Source: Kribbella steppae
GTDB taxonomy: Bacteria > Actinomycetota > Actinomycetes > Propionibacteriales > Kribbellaceae
NCBI RefSeq assembly: GCF_004342025.1
Contig: NZ_SLWN01000007.1
Location: 1-64,000 of the forward strand
DNA: 64,000 bases
Direction: 5' to 3'
Numbering within the stretch: position 1 is the first letter of the stretch; the number at the start of each line of letters is the position of its first letter. The notes under the pieces were generated by a model, which was given only the letters and a program-made list of their open reading frames with translations, was not told the origin of the DNA and ran no database searches. Shown piece by piece: positions 8,227-17,347 of this stretch. The position numbers and the translations under genes were made by a program.

Positions 8227-11200
8227 GTGCCCGGAAGGCCGCAGACGGACCCACCCCGCCCCTCGCATGCCCAGGAACCAGCCGGCCGCTTCGGTGAGTT
8301 GCTGCGGACACTCCGCCAGGACGGCGGAATGACGCAACGGGAACTCGCAGACCAGGCCGGCCTCAGTGCGGGGGCGATCCGCGACCTGGAACAGGGCAGG
8401 ACCCGAAGCCCGAAGCGGGACTCGATCGAGGCGATCACCGCCGCCCTCGCGCTGAGTAGGCACGATGCCGGGAAACTCCGCGCCGCCGCCAAGGTGCACC
8501 GATCCGCCACCGCCTCGATCCCTGGCGCAGGCGGGCCGCTGCGCATCGGCGTCCTCGGCCCGATCGAGGTCTGGCACGGAGACGTCCCCGTGCCCGTCAA
8601 CTCCGCTCCGCAGCGCACCTTGCTGGCCCGGCTCGCCCTTGGTGCGGGTACGACGGTCAGCCAGGACGAGCTCATCGATCTCCTCTGGCCGCGCGGCGTA
8701 CCCCGAAACGTCGCGAACCTGCTGCACACCCGTGTCGCCCGGCTGCGACGGCTGCTGGAGGCCGGCAAGCCGGCCAACCCCGTGGTCGTCGGCGGGGGCA
8801 CCGGCTACCGGCTGGCTGTGAGCGAAGGCGACCTCGATCTTCTGACATTCCGCGATCTCATTGACCAATCAGCGCGCGCCGACCCGGAGGCCGCATTGGC
8901 CAAGCTCTCGGACGCGGTCGCGCTGTGGCGCGGCGAGACAGATGTGGAGTCGATGGCGGCCAACCCGCTCTACATAGCGGTCTCCAACGAGTACACGGCC
9001 GCCGTCCGGGCCTTCGCCACGCTGGCGCGCGACCTCGGCGAGCCGGAACAGGCGCTGGAACCACTGCAAAACCTCACCACGCGGCACGAACTCGACGAGC
9101 CGCTGCATGTCGAGCTGATCAAGACCCTGGCGACGGCCGACCGGCAGGCCGAGGCCCTCGCGGCGTACGACCGAATTCGGTCGGCGCTCGCCGAACAACT
9201 CGGCATCGACCCAGGCGAGCGGCTCCGCGCCGTTCATCTGGAGGTGCTCCGGCAGCAGAGCGGGGCCCCACGGGAGCCGGCCGAGCGGGTGGTCATCCAG
9301 CAAGCTCCGGCCGCACCGCCGGACTTCGTCGGCCGCACGGACGAGCTGGCGACGATCCATATGGCGCTCGTCCGGCCTGGCGCGCTCTCCTCGCGAGTCG
9401 TCCTGATCAACGGCATCGCGGGAGTCGGCAAGACCGCCTTGGCCCTGACCGCCGCACACCACCTCCGTGCGGAGTACCCGGACGGACAGCTGTACGCCGA
9501 CCTGCGCGGCAGTGACGCGACGACACCTGCACCGCTCCATGTGCTCGGCCGCTTTCTTCGCGCGCTCGGCGTACCTGGCCGACGGATCGGCACCGACGAG
9601 ACCGAGGCAGCCGCACTCCTCCGCAGCGAGCTCGCCGACCGACGCATGCTCGTACTGCTCGACAACGCACAGGACACGGCCCAGATTCAGCCGCTGCTGC
9701 CGGGCGCAGGGCGCAGCGACGTGATCGTGACCAGCCGACGGCGACTGCCGGACCTGGCCACCGCCGGCGTCGTGAACCTCGAGCCTCTCCCCCGAGACGA
9801 CGCGGTCCAGCTGATCACCTCCACCGCGAGAACGCATCGGCTCGACGCCGACCCCGAAGGTGTGAGCGCGCTCGCCGAGGCGTGCGCCCGGCTCCCGCTC
9901 GCACTGCGCATCGCCAGTGCGCGGCTCGCCACTCGGCGGGAGTGGACGGTCGCCGACCTGACCCGCCGTTTGGAGGACGGCAACCGGCGGCTCACCGAGC
10001 TCAGCCTTGGCGAGTCCAGCGTGCTCAACAGCTTCCAACTCAGCTACGCCGACCTGAGCTCCGATGCCCAGCGCGCCTTCCGACTGTGCAGCCTGCACCC
10101 TGGCGACGACTTCAGCGCCGACAGCACGGGGATTCTGCTCGGGATGCCGACGGCCGCGGCCGATCGAGTCCTGGAAGACCTCCTCGAGGCGAACATGCTC
10201 TTGCAGCACGCGAAGAACCGCTATCGGTTCCACGATCTGCTCGGCCTCTACTCCAGTCGGCTTCTCGCCGACGACGCCGAGGGTGAGACCGCACGGACCC
10301 GGCTGTATTCCTGGTACGCCGAGGCAGTGACGGCCGCGATGGACTTGGCGTACCCGCAACTCGTGCGGCTCAGCGCCCACCCCGAACCGGTCAGATTCTT
10401 CAGCTCGGAAACCGCCGCACTCGACTGGCTCGACGACGAGCTCCCCGCCTTGCTGGCGGTCGTGACGGATACGGCGCAGTCCGGCGATCCCTCACTGTCC
10501 TGGCGAATCGCCGACCAGCTCCGGGGATACTTCCTGATTCGCAGGGATGCCGACGGCTGGCTACCGGCGGCACAGGCCGGACTGGCTGCCGCCACCGCGG
10601 CCGGTGACGACATCGCGCGGGCCGCGATGCTGATCAACCGCGGCCAGGCGTTGGGGGCGGTCGGGCGGGACGAGGACGCGCTGTCCGACTGTCTCGCCGG
10701 CCACGCCCTCGCGGTCGCCGTCGGCTGGACCAGAGGTGCTGCCTATCTGGCCCACCAGCTCGGGTGGCTTCAACTGGAGCGGGGCAAGCTCGACGACGCC
10801 GACCTGTGGATGCGCCGCGCCCTGGAGCTGGCCGAAGACGATCACCACGGCCACGTTCGTGCCATCGTGCTCAACAGCCTCGGGATGACGCGCCTGTACC
10901 AGGGCGAACTGCAGGAGGCAGCCGACCTGTTCGGTTCCGCCCTGCAGCTCAACGAGACCGGCCAGGAGACGTCGACTCTCGCCATCCGCGGCAACCTGGC
11001 GAGCGCCTTGCGGCAGTTGGGTGCGACCGACCAGGCGGCCGCCCTGCTCAGCGACGTACTGGATGCCTACCAGCGCCGCTCGCACCTCCGCGGCGAAGTG
11101 TCCACGCTGGACGAGTGGTCACGGTTGCACAGCCAGCGCGGAGACGGGGCAGCCGCGCTGCAGGCGGCACTGCGAGCACAGCACCTCGCGATCATCGTCC

Positions 11201-11493
11201 GCGACCGAAAGGCCCAGGCCCAAACCGCCTCGACCGTGGCACAGGCCCACCTCACACTCGGCGATGCGCCCGCCGCCATCGACTGGATCGAAGACTGCCT
11301 CACGATCGCGCGCGGCGCCTACCCGTACGTCGAAGCAGAGGCACTGCTCGCCTTGGCCACCGCGCGACACCGCACCGGCGACACAACGGCCGCGACCAAC
11401 GCCGCCGAGCAGGCCGCGTCGATCGCCACATCCTGCGGATTCCACCTCCTCGAGGCCCAAGCCACAACCGCCACACAGCCTGCACGTCCGTAG
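8227..11493 (+). CDS. XRE-SARP-NB-ARC-TPR signal-transduction regulator (AfsR type)
   Basis: A protein of about 1088 residues with four parts. An XRE helix-turn-helix covers about residues 20-77 (MTQRELADQAGLSAGAIRDL). A SARP unit follows: winged helix about 103-190 and bacterial transcriptional activation domain about 204-345. An NB-ARC ATPase follows, with P-loop GIAGVGKT near 396-404 and Walker B MLVLLDNAQD. The C-terminal 450 residues form TPR-like helical repeats. SARP proteins activate secondary-metabolite or developmental genes, and the STAND ATPase plus TPR act as a ligand-gated switch. The extra N-terminal XRE domain gives two possible DNA-binding units. An ATG at 8218 would add three residues. 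No biosynthetic cluster is adjacent, so it may act in trans. Confidence 0.9.
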   Translation: MPGRPQTDPPRPSHAQEPAGRFGELLRTLRQDGGMTQRELADQAGLSAGAIRDLEQGRTRSPKRDSIEAITAALALSRHDAGKLRAAAKVHRSATASIPGAGGPLRIGVLGPIEVWHGDVPVPVNSAPQRTLLARLALGAGTTVSQDELIDLLWPRGVPRNVANLLHTRVARLRRLLEAGKPANPVVVGGGTGYRLAVSEGDLDLLTFRDLIDQSARADPEAALAKLSDAVALWRGETDVESMAANPLYIAVSNEYTAAVRAFATLARDLGEPEQALEPLQNLTTRHELDEPLHVELIKTLATADRQAEALAAYDRIRSALAEQLGIDPGERLRAVHLEVLRQQSGAPREPAERVVIQQAPAAPPDFVGRTDELATIHMALVRPGALSSRVVLINGIAGVGKTALALTAAHHLRAEYPDGQLYADLRGSDATTPAPLHVLGRFLRALGVPGRRIGTDETEAAALLRSELADRRMLVLLDNAQDTAQIQPLLPGAGRSDVIVTSRRRLPDLATAGVVNLEPLPRDDAVQLITSTARTHRLDADPEGVSALAEACARLPLALRIASARLATRREWTVADLTRRLEDGNRRLTELSLGESSVLNSFQLSYADLSSDAQRAFRLCSLHPGDDFSADSTGILLGMPTAAADRVLEDLLEANMLLQHAKNRYRFHDLLGLYSSRLLADDAEGETARTRLYSWYAEAVTAAMDLAYPQLVRLSAHPEPVRFFSSETAALDWLDDELPALLAVVTDTAQSGDPSLSWRIADQLRGYFLIRRDADGWLPAAQAGLAAATAAGDDIARAAMLINRGQALGAVGRDEDALSDCLAGHALAVAVGWTRGAAYLAHQLGWLQLERGKLDDADLWMRRALELAEDDHHGHVRAIVLNSLGMTRLYQGELQEAADLFGSALQLNETGQETSTLAIRGNLASALRQLGATDQAAALLSDVLDAYQRRSHLRGEVSTLDEWSRLHSQRGDGAAALQAALRAQHLAIIVRDRKAQAQTASTVAQAHLTLGDAPAAIDWIEDCLTIARGAYPYVEAEALLALATARHRTGDTTAATNAAEQAASIATSCGFHLLEAQATTATQPARP

Positions 11494-11524
11494 CCGGGGC
11501 CTCGCCGCGGCGGCAGAGGAGAAC

Positions 11525-12346
11525 TCAGGGACGCTGGAGGGCGGGAAGGGCTGCGAGGACGGTTTCCCGCAGGGTCATGGGAGGGCGGCCGAGGACACGT
11601 TCAAGGTCGCCGGTCTGGATCTCGAATCCACCAGAGCGGATCACTTCGGCCAGCGCACCCAGGAAACCCTCCTCGGCCTCGACTTCCCGGTAGGCGACAG
11701 GGCGTCCGCTCACCTCGCCGAGCACCTTTGCCAACTCCGGGTAGGTCCACACCGGGCCGGTGAAGTTGTAGGTGGCGGAAGCATCCGACGCTGTCACAGC
11801 GGCGGCAGCAGCCTCCGCAAGGTCCGCACGAGTTGCTGTGTTCAGCCCGCGGCCACCGGTGGCGCTGGTCAGTTCGCCTGGATCGATCGCGGCTTGCAGA
11901 CCGGGGTTGATGTACAGCTCGGAGTAGATGGGGTGACGCAAGATCACGGCAGGCAGCCCACTCTCCGCGATCCATTCCTCGGTCTGATGGTGTTCACCCA
12001 GCACGCCTTCGTCGACAAAGTCGGCGCCGAGCCCACTGGTGTACGCGATCCGACCGACCTCCGCGGCTGCGGCCGCACGGACCACGTTCCGGTGGTGCTC
12101 CAGGCGTCCTGAGTCCGTCACCGGCGCCGAGATGAACAGCACGGTCGCGACTCCGGCGAAGGCCGCGCGGAGACCATCCGGGTCGTCGTAGTCGCCGCGG
12201 CGTACGTCGACTCCTCGAGCAGCCAACTCAACCGCCGCGTCGGGATCGCGAACGACGACGGCTACGTCGGTCGCCGCAACCCGATCGAGCAGACGATCGA
12301 CAACAAGCCGTCCCAGCATCCCGGTCGCGCCAGTCACGAGAATCAT
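11525..12346 (-). CDS. NmrA-like NAD(P)-binding reductase
   Basis: A 273-residue atypical SDR. The N-terminal nucleotide loop is VTGATGMLG (residues 4-12), and the protein lacks the YxxxK pair of classical SDRs. The form matches NmrA/QorB-like enzymes that reduce quinones or act as redox sensors (TSGLGAD, LPAVILRHPIYSELY, TYNFTGPVWTYPELAKVL). GGGGGAGGCGATCGCAG precedes the ATG. It stands alone between the convergent SARP gene and the inhibitor gene. Substrate and function are not determinable. Confidence 0.8.
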   Translation of the reverse strand: MILVTGATGMLGRLVVDRLLDRVAATDVAVVVRDPDAAVELAARGVDVRRGDYDDPDGLRAAFAGVATVLFISAPVTDSGRLEHHRNVVRAAAAAEVGRIAYTSGLGADFVDEGVLGEHHQTEEWIAESGLPAVILRHPIYSELYINPGLQAAIDPGELTSATGGRGLNTATRADLAEAAAAAVTASDASATYNFTGPVWTYPELAKVLGEVSGRPVAYREVEAEEGFLGALAEVIRSGGFEIQTGDLERVLGRPPMTLRETVLAALPALQRP

Positions 12347-12450
12347 CTGCGATCGCCTCCCCCACGACGCGATCGTCCGGCAGAACGCGCGCCCCCGTTA
12401 TCCCACCTTGCAAGCCAACGTACGCCGCGCTCAAATACCCAACAAGACGT

Positions 12451-12801
12451 CTAAGGCACCACAGTGACGCGTACGTCGTGCTGTGCGGCGGGTGGGTCTG
12501 GATCGAAGCGGCGACGGAGGGTCAGGCGACAGCGGGTCACGCCGGGCGAGCGGCCGGTGATCGTGAGCTGGTCCGGGACGAGGACCAGGTCCGGAGGTTC
12601 GGTGACGCCGGGCTCCTGCGGAGGTGGGCCCGCAGGAGCGTTGCCGAGTGGCCGGAGTACTGCGTCGGCGATCGCGGTGCCGGTGGGAGCTTCGACAGAC
12701 CACGAGTAGCCGCTACCGGCGTACGACGGCAGTTCGAGGTCGACCGATCGACCTGCCTGGACGGTGATCTCGTCCGGCAGGTCTGGCGAGGGGAAGCTCA
12801 C
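12451..12801 (-). CDS. Chagasin-like cysteine protease inhibitor (family I42)
   Basis: A 116-residue beta-rich protein. The segment SYAGSGYSWSVE (about residues 26-37) matches the NPTTGYxW loop of chagasin, and GVTRCRLTLRRRFDPD near the end matches the GxTxLxLxYxRPW strand and loop. These are two of the three loops that plug a papain active site. The middle GxGG loop is replaced by a Pro-rich stretch. The start codon overlaps the stop of the papain-type protease gene by ATGA, so the pair is translationally coupled. There is no signal peptide, in agreement with the partner. I infer it protects the cell from, or gates, the partner protease. Confidence 0.72.
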   Translation of the reverse strand: MSFPSPDLPDEITVQAGRSVDLELPSYAGSGYSWSVEAPTGTAIADAVLRPLGNAPAGPPPQEPGVTEPPDLVLVPDQLTITGRSPGVTRCRLTLRRRFDPDPPAAQHDVRVTVVP

Positions 12802-14714
12802 GCCGGCCCGATCACCGCCCCTTCGTGCCAGCCGGCGCCGTCGCGCCAGTAGTGCTGCAACTGGCCGTCCAAGCGCAGGACGATGACCTCGAGGTTCATC
12901 CCCCAGGACCCTTCACACAAGCCGGTGACGGCCGCGACGTCGTGACCGAAATCGGTACTGTGCCGCCACTGCAGGTCTCCGCCGCCGGAGTTCCAGCGCC
13001 ACCAGTGCTGGACCACGCCGTTGACCGCGACGCACAGTTCGAAGTTGCCGTTCGGCCCCTGCTCGTCGGCCATCCCGTACTGCCCCTGAATCATCACCGG
13101 CGGGCTGCTGACCCCGGCTCCGAAGATGCCGTCCTCGTGCCAGGTGAACGTCGGCTCGTGACGCCAGAAGTGCTGCATCGTGCCGTCGTTGCGGACCGCG
13201 ACGCACTCGAGGTTGCCGTGCGGAGCGCCGTAGGTCCCCTGGACGAGGGTCGGTCCGGACGATTTGATGTCGGCGCCGAACAACGGACCCTCGTGCCAAC
13301 CGCCGCCGTCACGCCACAGGTGCCTGAGCTGCCCGCGTTGCGACACGACCACCTCGAAGTTGCCGGGGGCACCATAGTCGCCCTGGACGAAGCCCGGTAC
13401 GCCGTTGCAGCCGGACGGCCCGAACACGCCTCCGTCGTTCCATGGTCCGCCACCGCCACCGCCGGTCCACCAGTGGTGGAGGCGCCCTCCCGTGGTCAGG
13501 TAGACGACCTCCATGTTGCGGTTGAACGTCGTCCCGGTCAGAGTCGGGCTCACGGCGGCGTCCGTCGCGAACGAGGCCGACGTACCCCACTTCCAGGTGG
13601 GTCCGCCCTCACGCCACACGTGCTGGACCCGGGAGCCGTTCGAGCCGACGACCTCCAGGTTGCGATGCAGTGTGCCGTTGCCACTCTCGTACAGGTTGCC
13701 GTTGTGCAGGCGGCGCTTCGTCCACGGATCGGGGTTGACGTTGCGTACGCCGAACCGGCCGAAGTTGTCGATCCGGTTCTCGCCGTACCCGATCCAGCCG
13801 ACCCCGTTCATGCCCCAGTTCGTTCCCCACGAGTTCTTGCACAACCACGCGCCGAGGCTGTCGTCGTACCCGATGATGAGGAAGAAGTGACCGCCGCGGA
13901 ACACGTTGGCCGGATCGGTGGAGCGCCGGTACACGCCCGTGCCCACACCGTAGAAGTCGTCGTAGATATCGACCCACGTGACCAGCGGACCGACGGTGTC
14001 GAGCCAGTTCTTCGAGTTCGCCACCGTCACCACGTCGAACCCGGGACCACGCACCGATCTCCCGTTGCGGTCGGGCGTCGGCGCGTACGGCGGCGAGTCG
14101 GTTCGCCACGGCCAGGAGCCCGGATCGCAGAACCCCTTGCCGGCGAAGAAGGTCGAGACCTCGCCCATGTTGCCCAGGTCCGGACAGGTCTTGCCCACGC
14201 CACGGTGTGGATCGCCCTCGGACAAGTGCGTCCAGGTCGCGTGCTCGATCCGCACCATCGACTCGACCAGCGCGACGCCCGCGAACGCCCAGCAGGCCTG
14301 GCAGCCGTTCTGGTCCCTGGTGCTGGTGATCCAGTTCTGCCCCCATCGGGACCGCCAGTCCACGCTGCTCGGCACGCCTCCGTCGGGCGGCGTCTCGCCG
14401 GCCTCGACCGCCTCATCGAGCCCGAGCCTGCGCAGCAGTCGCTCGGAGAACAGGTCCGTGAGCTCGTACCGCGAGACGATCCCACGCTCAGCCTGGCGGA
14501 GGGCGAGGAACGGGTTCGGCGAGATCCCCAGCGACGCGAGCTCGAGCTCGTCGACCTCTTCGGTCGGTACGACGCTGTCCGGATCGGCGCCGAGACCGTA
14601 GTGCTCCACCACCTCGTCGTCGGCTCGATCGTGCGGTGGCAGCCACCCCAGCTGCTGTTCCGCGATCATCGACCTCAATCGACCGAAGGTCAATTCGCCT
14701 TCAATTGCCGGCAT
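12798..14714 (-). CDS. Papain-family (C1) cysteine protease with C-terminal beta-propeller
   Basis: A 638-residue protein. Residues about 1-110 form a helical, acidic leader that could be a propeptide. The C1 domain follows, with the oxyanion Gln and catalytic Cys in DQNGCQACWAF (about Q135 and C141), His in GGHFFLIIGYDD (about H276) and Asn in CKNSWGTNWG (about N294). Residues about 340-637 hold six repeats with the core N(L/F/M)E-V...G.(L/V)(Q/R)H.W, as in PLL/tectonin-like propellers that bind sugars. No signal peptide or membrane segment is visible. The ATG at 14714 follows GGGGGAGAAGTCTC. It overlaps the chagasin-like gene by four bases. Substrate and location are unknown. Confidence 0.85.
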   Translation of the reverse strand: MPAIEGELTFGRLRSMIAEQQLGWLPPHDRADDEVVEHYGLGADPDSVVPTEEVDELELASLGISPNPFLALRQAERGIVSRYELTDLFSERLLRRLGLDEAVEAGETPPDGGVPSSVDWRSRWGQNWITSTRDQNGCQACWAFAGVALVESMVRIEHATWTHLSEGDPHRGVGKTCPDLGNMGEVSTFFAGKGFCDPGSWPWRTDSPPYAPTPDRNGRSVRGPGFDVVTVANSKNWLDTVGPLVTWVDIYDDFYGVGTGVYRRSTDPANVFRGGHFFLIIGYDDSLGAWLCKNSWGTNWGMNGVGWIGYGENRIDNFGRFGVRNVNPDPWTKRRLHNGNLYESGNGTLHRNLEVVGSNGSRVQHVWREGGPTWKWGTSASFATDAAVSPTLTGTTFNRNMEVVYLTTGGRLHHWWTGGGGGGPWNDGGVFGPSGCNGVPGFVQGDYGAPGNFEVVVSQRGQLRHLWRDGGGWHEGPLFGADIKSSGPTLVQGTYGAPHGNLECVAVRNDGTMQHFWRHEPTFTWHEDGIFGAGVSSPPVMIQGQYGMADEQGPNGNFELCVAVNGVVQHWWRWNSGGGDLQWRHSTDFGHDVAAVTGLCEGSWGMNLEVIVLRLDGQLQHYWRDGAGWHEGAVIGPA

Positions 14715-14931
14715 GAGACTTCTCCCCCAAAAATAGAAAAACATTCACAGGCTGCTGCCGAGCACATGGCTCACGAAAGCAAACGATTCAAAGGATGTGA
14801 TTCGAGCTTCATTTACCGGAGACAACTCGGCAGTCCGCGCCCCTCTCGCCACCGTGCTCCCGAGGGGTACCTCTGTCAACCCCATGGAGCGACCGGCAGG
14901 ACGTAGGGTGCTCGACAAGGAGGCAGCAGCG

Positions 14932-16746
14932 ATGAACGGGATCCGCGTCGGCCGCGCGCCGTCGATCAGAGCCGGAATGGGCGCCACTGTGTACGACGGC
15001 GGCGTGACGTTCCGGGTATGGGCGCCGCATGCAACGGACGTCGCCGTGACGGGCTCGCTCGGGTCGGACGGCATCGAGGTGGTCATGCCGCTCGCCGCGG
15101 AGCCCGCGGGCCTCTGGTCAGCCGATGTCGAAGGTGTCGTCGCGGGGGCCCTCTACGAGTTTCACGTGGGTGGCGCGGATCCGCCGCGACGCAACGATCC
15201 CTACGCCCGCGAGCTCACCCACTCCGCCGGCAGTTCGGTGGTCTCCGCGACCGACTTCGACTGGGGACCGGACAACTACCGCACGCCGTCGTGGGACGAC
15301 TTGGTGATTTATGAATTGCACGTCGGCACCTACAACGACACCGTCGGCGGTCCGCCGGGCAGCTTTGACAGTGTCGAGGCCCGGCTCGACCACCTGGCCG
15401 GCCTTGGCGTCAGCGCAATCGAACTCATGCCGTCGATGGAATTCATGGGCGATTTCTCCTGGGGATACAACCCGGCACATCTGTTCGCGATCGAACGCAC
15501 GTACGGCGGCCCGCGTCGACTCAAGGAACTCATTCGCGCCGCACACGAGCACGGCCTTGCGGTGATCTTTGATGTCGTCTACAACCACCTCGGGCCGCAA
15601 GACCTCGATCTTTGGCGATTCGACGGCTGGCACGAGGGTGACGGCGGCGGCGTTTACTTCTACAACGACGACCGCAGGTTCACTCCCTACGGCGAGACCA
15701 GGCCGGACTACGGCCGTCCGGAGGTCCGTCAGTTTCTCGCCGACAACGCTCGCATGTGGCTGGAGGAATTCCGGATCGACGGGCTGCGGTGGGACATGAC
15801 CGCACTCATCCGTAATCAGCTGGGTGGCAACGATCCGGCGGCGGACATCCCCGACGGCTGGCGACTGATGCAGCGCGTCACCAATGAGACGATCGCGCGG
15901 CAGCCGTGGAAACTCCACATCGCCGAGGATCTGCAGAACAACGGTTGGCTGACCCGCGACGCCGAGGATGGTGGGGCGGGGTTCGGTAGCCAATGGGACG
16001 CAGCCTTCGTGCACCCCGTCCGCCGCGCACTGACCGAGGCTGAAGACGCGAACCGCAGCGTACAAGCGGTTGGCGACGCAGTCAGCCATGCCTATCCGGG
16101 AGGTTGGCTTCGCCGTGTGATCTACACCGAATCACACGACGAAGTCGCCAACGGCAAAGCCCGCCTGCCGCAGGACATCACTCCTGGCGATCCCGGCAGT
16201 TGGCACGCACGCAAGCGATCGACACTCGGCGCTGCGCTCGTCTTCACCTCGCCTGGTATCCCGATGATCTTCCAAGGCCAGGAACTCCTCGAGGACGAGT
16301 GGTTCCGCGACGACGACCCCATCGACTGGACGAAAGCGGATACCTACGCCGGCATCCTCAGCATGTACCGCGATCTCATTGCCCTCCGCCGTGATCGACG
16401 CCAAACGACCCGCGGCCTCCGCGGCGCCTCCGTCAACGTCCACCATGTCAACGAGTCCGGCAAAGTACTCGCCTTTCACCGCTGGGACGCGGGCGGCCCA
16501 CGAGACGACGTCGTCGTCATCGCCAACCTTGCTGATCACGGCTACTCCGACTACCGCGTCGGGTTTCCAAGGCCCGGGACCTGGCGCCTGCGCTGCAACA
16601 CGGACTGGCAGGGCTACAGCCCCGACTTCGGCGCGCACGCCACCTTCGACACGGCCACCAACGACTGGCCACGCGATGAGATGGCGTGGAGCGCCAGCAC
16701 CGGCCTACCGCCCTACACCGTGCTCATCTACTCGCAGGACTCGTGA
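14932..16746 (+). CDS. GH13 alpha-amylase-family enzyme (branching-enzyme/TreZ-like)
   Basis: A 604-residue enzyme with an N-terminal CBM48-like domain (about 15-110) and a GH13 barrel. Catalytic regions are DVVYNH (214-219), GLRWD with nucleophile D288, HIAED with acid/base E332, and ESHDE with D403. The HDE ending and YELHVGTY entry place it near glycogen branching enzymes and maltooligosyltrehalose trehalohydrolases. It is shorter than GlgB and lacks treY or glgE neighbours. AAGGAGGCAGCAGCG precedes the ATG. There is no signal peptide, so it acts in the cytosol on glycogen-like alpha-glucan. The exact activity is open. Confidence 0.85.
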   Translation: MNGIRVGRAPSIRAGMGATVYDGGVTFRVWAPHATDVAVTGSLGSDGIEVVMPLAAEPAGLWSADVEGVVAGALYEFHVGGADPPRRNDPYARELTHSAGSSVVSATDFDWGPDNYRTPSWDDLVIYELHVGTYNDTVGGPPGSFDSVEARLDHLAGLGVSAIELMPSMEFMGDFSWGYNPAHLFAIERTYGGPRRLKELIRAAHEHGLAVIFDVVYNHLGPQDLDLWRFDGWHEGDGGGVYFYNDDRRFTPYGETRPDYGRPEVRQFLADNARMWLEEFRIDGLRWDMTALIRNQLGGNDPAADIPDGWRLMQRVTNETIARQPWKLHIAEDLQNNGWLTRDAEDGGAGFGSQWDAAFVHPVRRALTEAEDANRSVQAVGDAVSHAYPGGWLRRVIYTESHDEVANGKARLPQDITPGDPGSWHARKRSTLGAALVFTSPGIPMIFQGQELLEDEWFRDDDPIDWTKADTYAGILSMYRDLIALRRDRRQTTRGLRGASVNVHHVNESGKVLAFHRWDAGGPRDDVVVIANLADHGYSDYRVGFPRPGTWRLRCNTDWQGYSPDFGAHATFDTATNDWPRDEMAWSASTGLPPYTVLIYSQDS

Positions 16747-16834
16747 AGGCAGCGTCACCCGGGTGGGGTGAGGTGGGTCGGGTGCGGTGGCTACAGGGTG
16801 GAGGGATCGGGTCCGCCTCGAGGGGAGTAGCGCG

Positions 16835-17329
16835 ATGTCGACTCTGACGGTCTGGAAGTTCGCGAGCTGGGACGGGGCGAATCAAGCGATCGCCACCTTG
16901 GAGGCGCTGGCCAAGCAGGACCTGATCAAGATCCACGACGCCGCGTCGGTGTCGTGGCAGCCGGAGAAGCGCCGGCCCAAGACCCGGCAGCTGCGCAGTC
17001 TGACCGGGGTCGGCGCGATCGGCGGCATGTTCTGGGGGATGCTCTTCGGGATGATCTTTCTGATGCCGCTCGCCGGTGCTGCCATCGGTGCCGCTTCAGG
17101 GGCCATCGCTGGATCGCTGACCGATGTGGGCATCGACGACGATTTCATCAAAGCCGTCCGCGAGCAGGTCACTCCCGGCACGTCGGCGCTGTTCCTGATG
17201 ACCAGCGACGCCGTACAGGACAAGATCAAGGCCACCTTCGAGGCGACCGGGCTGCGGAAGCCACAGCTTATCCAGTCGAACCTGTCGAACGAGCAGGAGG
17301 AGGCGCTGCGCGAGATGTTCGCCGGCTAG
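16835..17329 (+). CDS. DUF1269 membrane protein
   Basis: A 164-residue protein with the DUF1269 pattern: an N-terminal ferredoxin-like half (VWKFASWDGANQAIATLEAL), a glycine-zipper membrane hairpin (about residues 62-98, GGMFWGMLFGMIFLMPLAGAAIG), and a C-terminal half (DDDFIKAVREQVTPGTSALFLM). AGGGGAG precedes the ATG. Members are small stress-linked membrane proteins of unknown biochemical role. Confidence 0.82.
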   Translation: MSTLTVWKFASWDGANQAIATLEALAKQDLIKIHDAASVSWQPEKRRPKTRQLRSLTGVGAIGGMFWGMLFGMIFLMPLAGAAIGAASGAIAGSLTDVGIDDDFIKAVREQVTPGTSALFLMTSDAVQDKIKATFEATGLRKPQLIQSNLSNEQEEALREMFAG

Positions 17330-17347
17330 CCAACGGCCCTGCGAGGT

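Noticed and set aside
12825..14906. Long plus-strand open frame (693 codons) opposite the papain-propeller gene
   Set aside because: It has no recognisable domain and low-complexity Arg/Pro/Val content typical of an antisense shadow in high-GC DNA, whereas the minus-strand gene has an intact catalytic triad.
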